From the NCBI RefSeq assembly GCF_900156125.1, contig NZ_FTLX01000014.1, positions 1 through 45,870 on the forward strand: a DNA stretch of 45,870 nucleotides. The letters are read 5' to 3'. The position numbers were made by a program, and so were the translations under genes. The notes under the pieces are model-generated. The model did not search any database. It worked only from the letters and a program-made list of their open reading frames with translations, and was not told the DNA's origin. The DNA is from Domibacillus enclensis. Its GTDB lineage: Bacteria; Bacillota; Bacilli; Bacillales; Domibacillaceae. Positions 41,097 through 45,870 of the stretch are shown one piece after another; within the stretch, counting starts at the first letter, position 1, and every line of letters begins with the position of its first letter.

Positions 41097-41120
41097 AAGA
41101 AAAAGGAGTGTTGGTTAAGC

Positions 41121-41942
41121 ATGCAAGCAGGAAAGTATAGAGTAAATCTTCATGAGAAAACACATATTATGGGCATTTTAAACACAACACCCGATTCATT
41201 TTCAGACGGCGGCCGCTACGACGAAATGGAATCGGCTGTTCGTCATGCAGCTCAAATGGCGGCAGACGGGGCTCATATCATTGATATTGGCGGCGAGTCG
41301 ACCCGTCCGGGCTATACACCTGTTTCTGTCCCGGAAGAAATAAGCAGGACAGCGCCGGTGATCGAAGCAGTCGCAGCTGCAGTGGATCTTCCTGTATCCA
41401 TTGATACATTCAAGGCCCGAACAGCGGAACGTGCGGTAGAAGCGGGGGCTTCCATCATCAATGATATATGGGGAGCGAAAAAAGACCCGGACATCGCGGC
41501 TGTTGCGGCAGAAAAAGGTGTGCCGATCATTTTAATGCATAACCGGGAAAAGCCCGATTACGCGAATTTTATGCGAGACTGTCTGCAGGATTTATACGAG
41601 AGCATCATGATCGCTCAAAAAGCGGGGGTTCCGGATGACCAGATCATTCTGGACCCGGGCATCGGCTTTGCCAAAACAATGGAGCAAAACATCGAAATGA
41701 TGCAAAACCTGGAACGGGTTGTGGCGCTTGGCTACCCGGTGCTGCTCGGCACATCCAGAAAGCGGGTCATTGATTATGTCCTGCACGTTCCGGTGGACGA
41801 GCGAATGGAAGGAACGGGCGCCACATGCTGCTTCGGTGCACAAAAAGGCTGCAGTATTATGCGTGTGCACGACGTAAAGCCAGTAGCCAGAATGATGAAA
41901 ATGATGGATGCGTTACTTGGGAAGGAGATCAATCATGGATAA
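41121..41942 (+). CDS. folP: dihydropteroate synthase
   Basis: A 273-residue TIM-barrel enzyme joining pterin pyrophosphate to p-aminobenzoate; the target of sulfonamides. The signatures MGILNTTPDSFSDGG (17-31), DIGGESTRPG, DPGIGFAKT and GTSRKR are present. AAAAAGGAGTG precedes the ATG. It heads a folP-folB-folK-dusB-lysS cluster and overlaps folB by eight bases. Confidence 0.96.
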   Translation: MQAGKYRVNLHEKTHIMGILNTTPDSFSDGGRYDEMESAVRHAAQMAADGAHIIDIGGESTRPGYTPVSVPEEISRTAPVIEAVAAAVDLPVSIDTFKARTAERAVEAGASIINDIWGAKKDPDIAAVAAEKGVPIILMHNREKPDYANFMRDCLQDLYESIMIAQKAGVPDDQIILDPGIGFAKTMEQNIEMMQNLERVVALGYPVLLGTSRKRVIDYVLHVPVDERMEGTGATCCFGAQKGCSIMRVHDVKPVARMMKMMDALLGKEINHG

Positions 41943-42300
41943 AATTTACGTAACGGGCATGGAGTTTTGGGGATACCATGGTGTATTTCAAGAAGAAAAC
42001 AAGCTCGGCCAGCGGTTTAAAGCAGATGTGACGCTTCAGGTTCCTTTAAAGAAAGCTGGGGAAACAGATAACCTTGAGTACTCTGTGAATTACGCAGATA
42101 TTTATGAGGCGTGCAAAAAGGTGATCGAAGGCAATCCGGTCAAGCTCGTGGAAACATTAGCTGAAAAAATAGCAGCGGATATTCTCGGGCAATTTTCATC
42201 CGTTCAGTCATGCACTGTGAAAATTATTAAGCCGGACCCGCCTATTCCAGGTCACTATCAATTTGTGGCGATTGAAATTACGAGAGACCGCGCGAAATGA
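41935..42300 (+). CDS. folB: dihydroneopterin aldolase
   Basis: A 121-residue FolB that cleaves dihydroneopterin to 6-hydroxymethyl-dihydropterin. GMEFWGYHGVFQEE (with the active-site glutamate), NYADIYE and KIIKPDPPIPGHY are typical. ATG 41935 has GGAAGGAG upstream inside folP. The end overlaps folK by four bases. Confidence 0.95.
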   Translation: MDKIYVTGMEFWGYHGVFQEENKLGQRFKADVTLQVPLKKAGETDNLEYSVNYADIYEACKKVIEGNPVKLVETLAEKIAADILGQFSSVQSCTVKIIKPDPPIPGHYQFVAIEITRDRAK

Positions 42301-42809
42301 CTAACATCGCTTATTTATCGCTCGGTACTAATATAGGCGACCGGGAAGGGCACTTAAAAGAAGCGCTGCAGCTTCTTGAAGGCCGGCCGGAAATTCGTCT
42401 GGCAGCCGTTTCTTCTATCTATGAAACAGATCCGGTCGGCTTTACCGATCAGCCGCCCTTTTTCAATATTGTGGTGAAGGCCATGACATCCGCGGCTCCT
42501 GAAGAACTATTGACGGTTTGTATGCAGATCGAGAATGAACTTGGACGCAAACGGGACATCCGGTGGGGGCCGCGCACAATAGACCTTGACATTTTACTTT
42601 ATAATCACGACAATATTAAATCAGATAGTCTTATTATTCCCCACCCGCGGATGCACGAGCGCGCTTTTGTGCTGATCCCGCTGGCGGAAATAGATGCATC
42701 GATCGAACTTCCGAATGAACGCTTGTCACTGGAGCAATATATACGAAATGTTCAAGGGAAAGAAGGCGTCAAGCTTTGGAAAACAGCGGACGCTTTTTAC
42801 CGCTTGTGA
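42297..42809 (+). CDS. folK: 6-hydroxymethyl-7,8-dihydropterin pyrophosphokinase
   Basis: A 170-residue HPPK, which activates the pterin for folP. SLGTNIGDRE, SSIYETDPVG and RWGPRTIDLDILLY are the signature segments, and HPRMHER is the catalytic loop. Start overlaps the folB stop (ATGA). In B. subtilis the small HTH gene yazB follows; here dusB follows after 20 bases. Confidence 0.95.
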   Translation: MTNIAYLSLGTNIGDREGHLKEALQLLEGRPEIRLAAVSSIYETDPVGFTDQPPFFNIVVKAMTSAAPEELLTVCMQIENELGRKRDIRWGPRTIDLDILLYNHDNIKSDSLIIPHPRMHERAFVLIPLAEIDASIELPNERLSLEQYIRNVQGKEGVKLWKTADAFYRL

Positions 42810-42829
42810 AAACAGAAAGGTGATTATTC

Positions 42830-45332
<2,503 letters not shown>

Positions 45333-45334
45333 AT

Positions 45335-45372
45335 AAAAATCCCTCCGGCTTCACCGCCGGAGGGATTTTTTT
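45335..45372 (+). terminator. terminator after lysS
   Basis: AAAATCCCTCCGGC pairs with GCCGGAGGGATTTT over a short loop, followed by T. Confidence 0.92.
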
Positions 45373-45607
45373 GATCACATGTACTTAAAAAGCGAGCTGA
45401 CCATAACAGATCTTCGCTTAATTTAAGATAGTGTGAATGAGGCAAAACGATTGTCCGCAAATGATAAGAAATTTGCAATCTGCAAAACAAATACTCTTTT
45501 TGAAAAAACTTTTAAAAAAAGCTTGCGTCCGCTCCTGGGCGGTGGTATATTTATATTCGTTGTCAGCAACACACGACAACAAAAACAAAAACATTTCAAA
45601 AATGTGA
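45373..45607. other. non-coding rRNA upstream region
   Basis: No convincing gene: the small open frames on both strands lack ribosome binding sites and family features. The DNA is AT-rich with A and T tracts near 45498-45520 that could act as upstream (UP-like) promoter DNA. It belongs to the control region of the rRNA operon that starts at the window end. Confidence 0.6.
45523..45551 (+). promoter_or_regulatory. candidate rRNA promoter P1
   Basis: TTGCGT (45523-45528), 17-base GC-rich spacer and TATATT (45546-45551). The -35 is weak; A tracts lie just upstream. Confidence 0.45.
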
Positions 45608-45636
45608 TTGACATTACAAATATGAAATGTTAAGAT
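45608..45636 (+). promoter_or_regulatory. rRNA promoter P2
   Basis: Perfect TTGACA (45608-45613), 17-base spacer and TAAGAT (45631-45636), about 140 bases before 16S. Tandem promoters are usual for Bacillus rRNA operons. Confidence 0.65.
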
Positions 45637-45720
45637 ATTAAAGTCGCAAATGACAAATTGAACATTGAACATTGAAAACTGAACAAAATCAATAAAAACG
45701 TCAACGTTTTAAGTTTTATC

Positions 45721-45755
45721 TTCTTATAAGAATACACCCCGTATTCTTATAAGAA
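45721..45755 (+). repeat. nested inverted repeat in the rRNA leader
   Basis: TTCTTATAAGAATAC (45721-45735) and GTATTCTTATAAGAA (45741-45755) are perfect inverted copies around ACCCC. Each arm also contains the 12-base palindrome TTCTTATAAGAA. It lies in the transcribed leader 21 bases before 16S. Confidence 0.8.
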
Positions 45756-45776
45756 ACAAATGAGCAAGTCAAACAC

Positions 45777-45870
45777 TTTTTGGAGAGTTTGATCCTGGCT
45801 CAGGACGAACGCTGGCGGCGTGCCTAATACATGCAAGTCGAGCGGATTTGATCAGAGCTTGCTCTGGTCA
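45777..45870 (+). rRNA. rrs: 16S ribosomal RNA, 5' part
   Basis: Contains the universal 5' segment GAGTTTGATCCTGGCTCAG and ends at the window edge in the V1 region (CGAGCGGA). First gene of the next rRNA operon. The 5' end is approximate. Confidence 0.97.

Noticed and set aside
45433-45633. 66-codon open frame ahead of 16S
   Set aside because: It spans the rRNA promoters, has no ribosome binding site and no recognisable features.

Overview
The window is a stretch of chromosome from a low-GC Gram-positive endospore former of the family Bacillaceae. Evidence is the gene order, which closely follows the origin-proximal region of Bacillus subtilis (yaaO-tmk to lysS), the number of sporulation genes (abrB, spoVG, spoVT, yabP, yabQ, spoIIE, yabS, yabT), and readable promoters for sigma A, B, E, G and H plus Spo0A boxes. 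It is not B. subtilis itself: several genes expected in that order are absent (csfB-xpaC-yaaN, yaaR, yabE, yabG, sspF, fin, yacD, pabB-pabA-pabC, yazB) and one gene, a dipeptide epimerase, is added. The comparison with B. subtilis rests on remembered gene order, not on an alignment.

Layout. The window opens inside a 5S rRNA gene and closes inside a 16S rRNA gene, so it is the complete interval between two rRNA operons in the same orientation. Positions 162-6704 hold a PLP decarboxylase, tmk, darA, holB, ricT, yabA, trmN6, yazA and rsmI. abrB (minus strand) and metG are divergent at 6743-9406, with paired Spo0A boxes on both sides. A perfect parS site (9408-9423) precedes tatD, rnmV and rsmA. 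Veg, ispE, purR-ridA, spoVG, glmU-prs, ctc, pth, mfd and spoVT follow to 23257. Positions 23361-28399 hold yabM, mazG, rqcP, yabP, yabQ, divIC and yabR. The epimerase gene and a minus-strand tRNA-Met/tRNA-Glu pair separate this from spoIIE-yabS-yabT-tilS-hpt-ftsH (30039-38214). The window ends with coaX, hslO, cysK, folP-folB-folK-dusB-lysS and a long rRNA leader.

How the genes work together. Most are housekeeping: nucleotide supply (tmk, hpt, prs, purR), translation and RNA modification (metG, lysS, rsmI, rsmA, trmN6, tilS, dusB, pth, rnmV, rqcP), replication control (holB, yabA, parS), DNA repair (mfd), envelope precursors (glmU, ispE), and folate, cysteine and CoA synthesis. Interleaved with them are the switches into stationary phase and sporulation: Spo0A represses abrB and activates spoIIE, sigma H drives spoVG, sigma B drives ctc, sigma E drives yabP-yabQ and sigma G drives spoVT. 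Those regulatory roles are known for the B. subtilis counterparts; here only the promoter sequences are seen.

I found no clearly new multi-gene system. The parts least explained by known features are an intergenic cluster of eight short degenerate repeats between prs and ctc, a 10-bp-periodic Spo0A-box array over the candidate metG promoter, a nested palindrome in the rRNA leader, and a long hairpin between the two tRNA genes.
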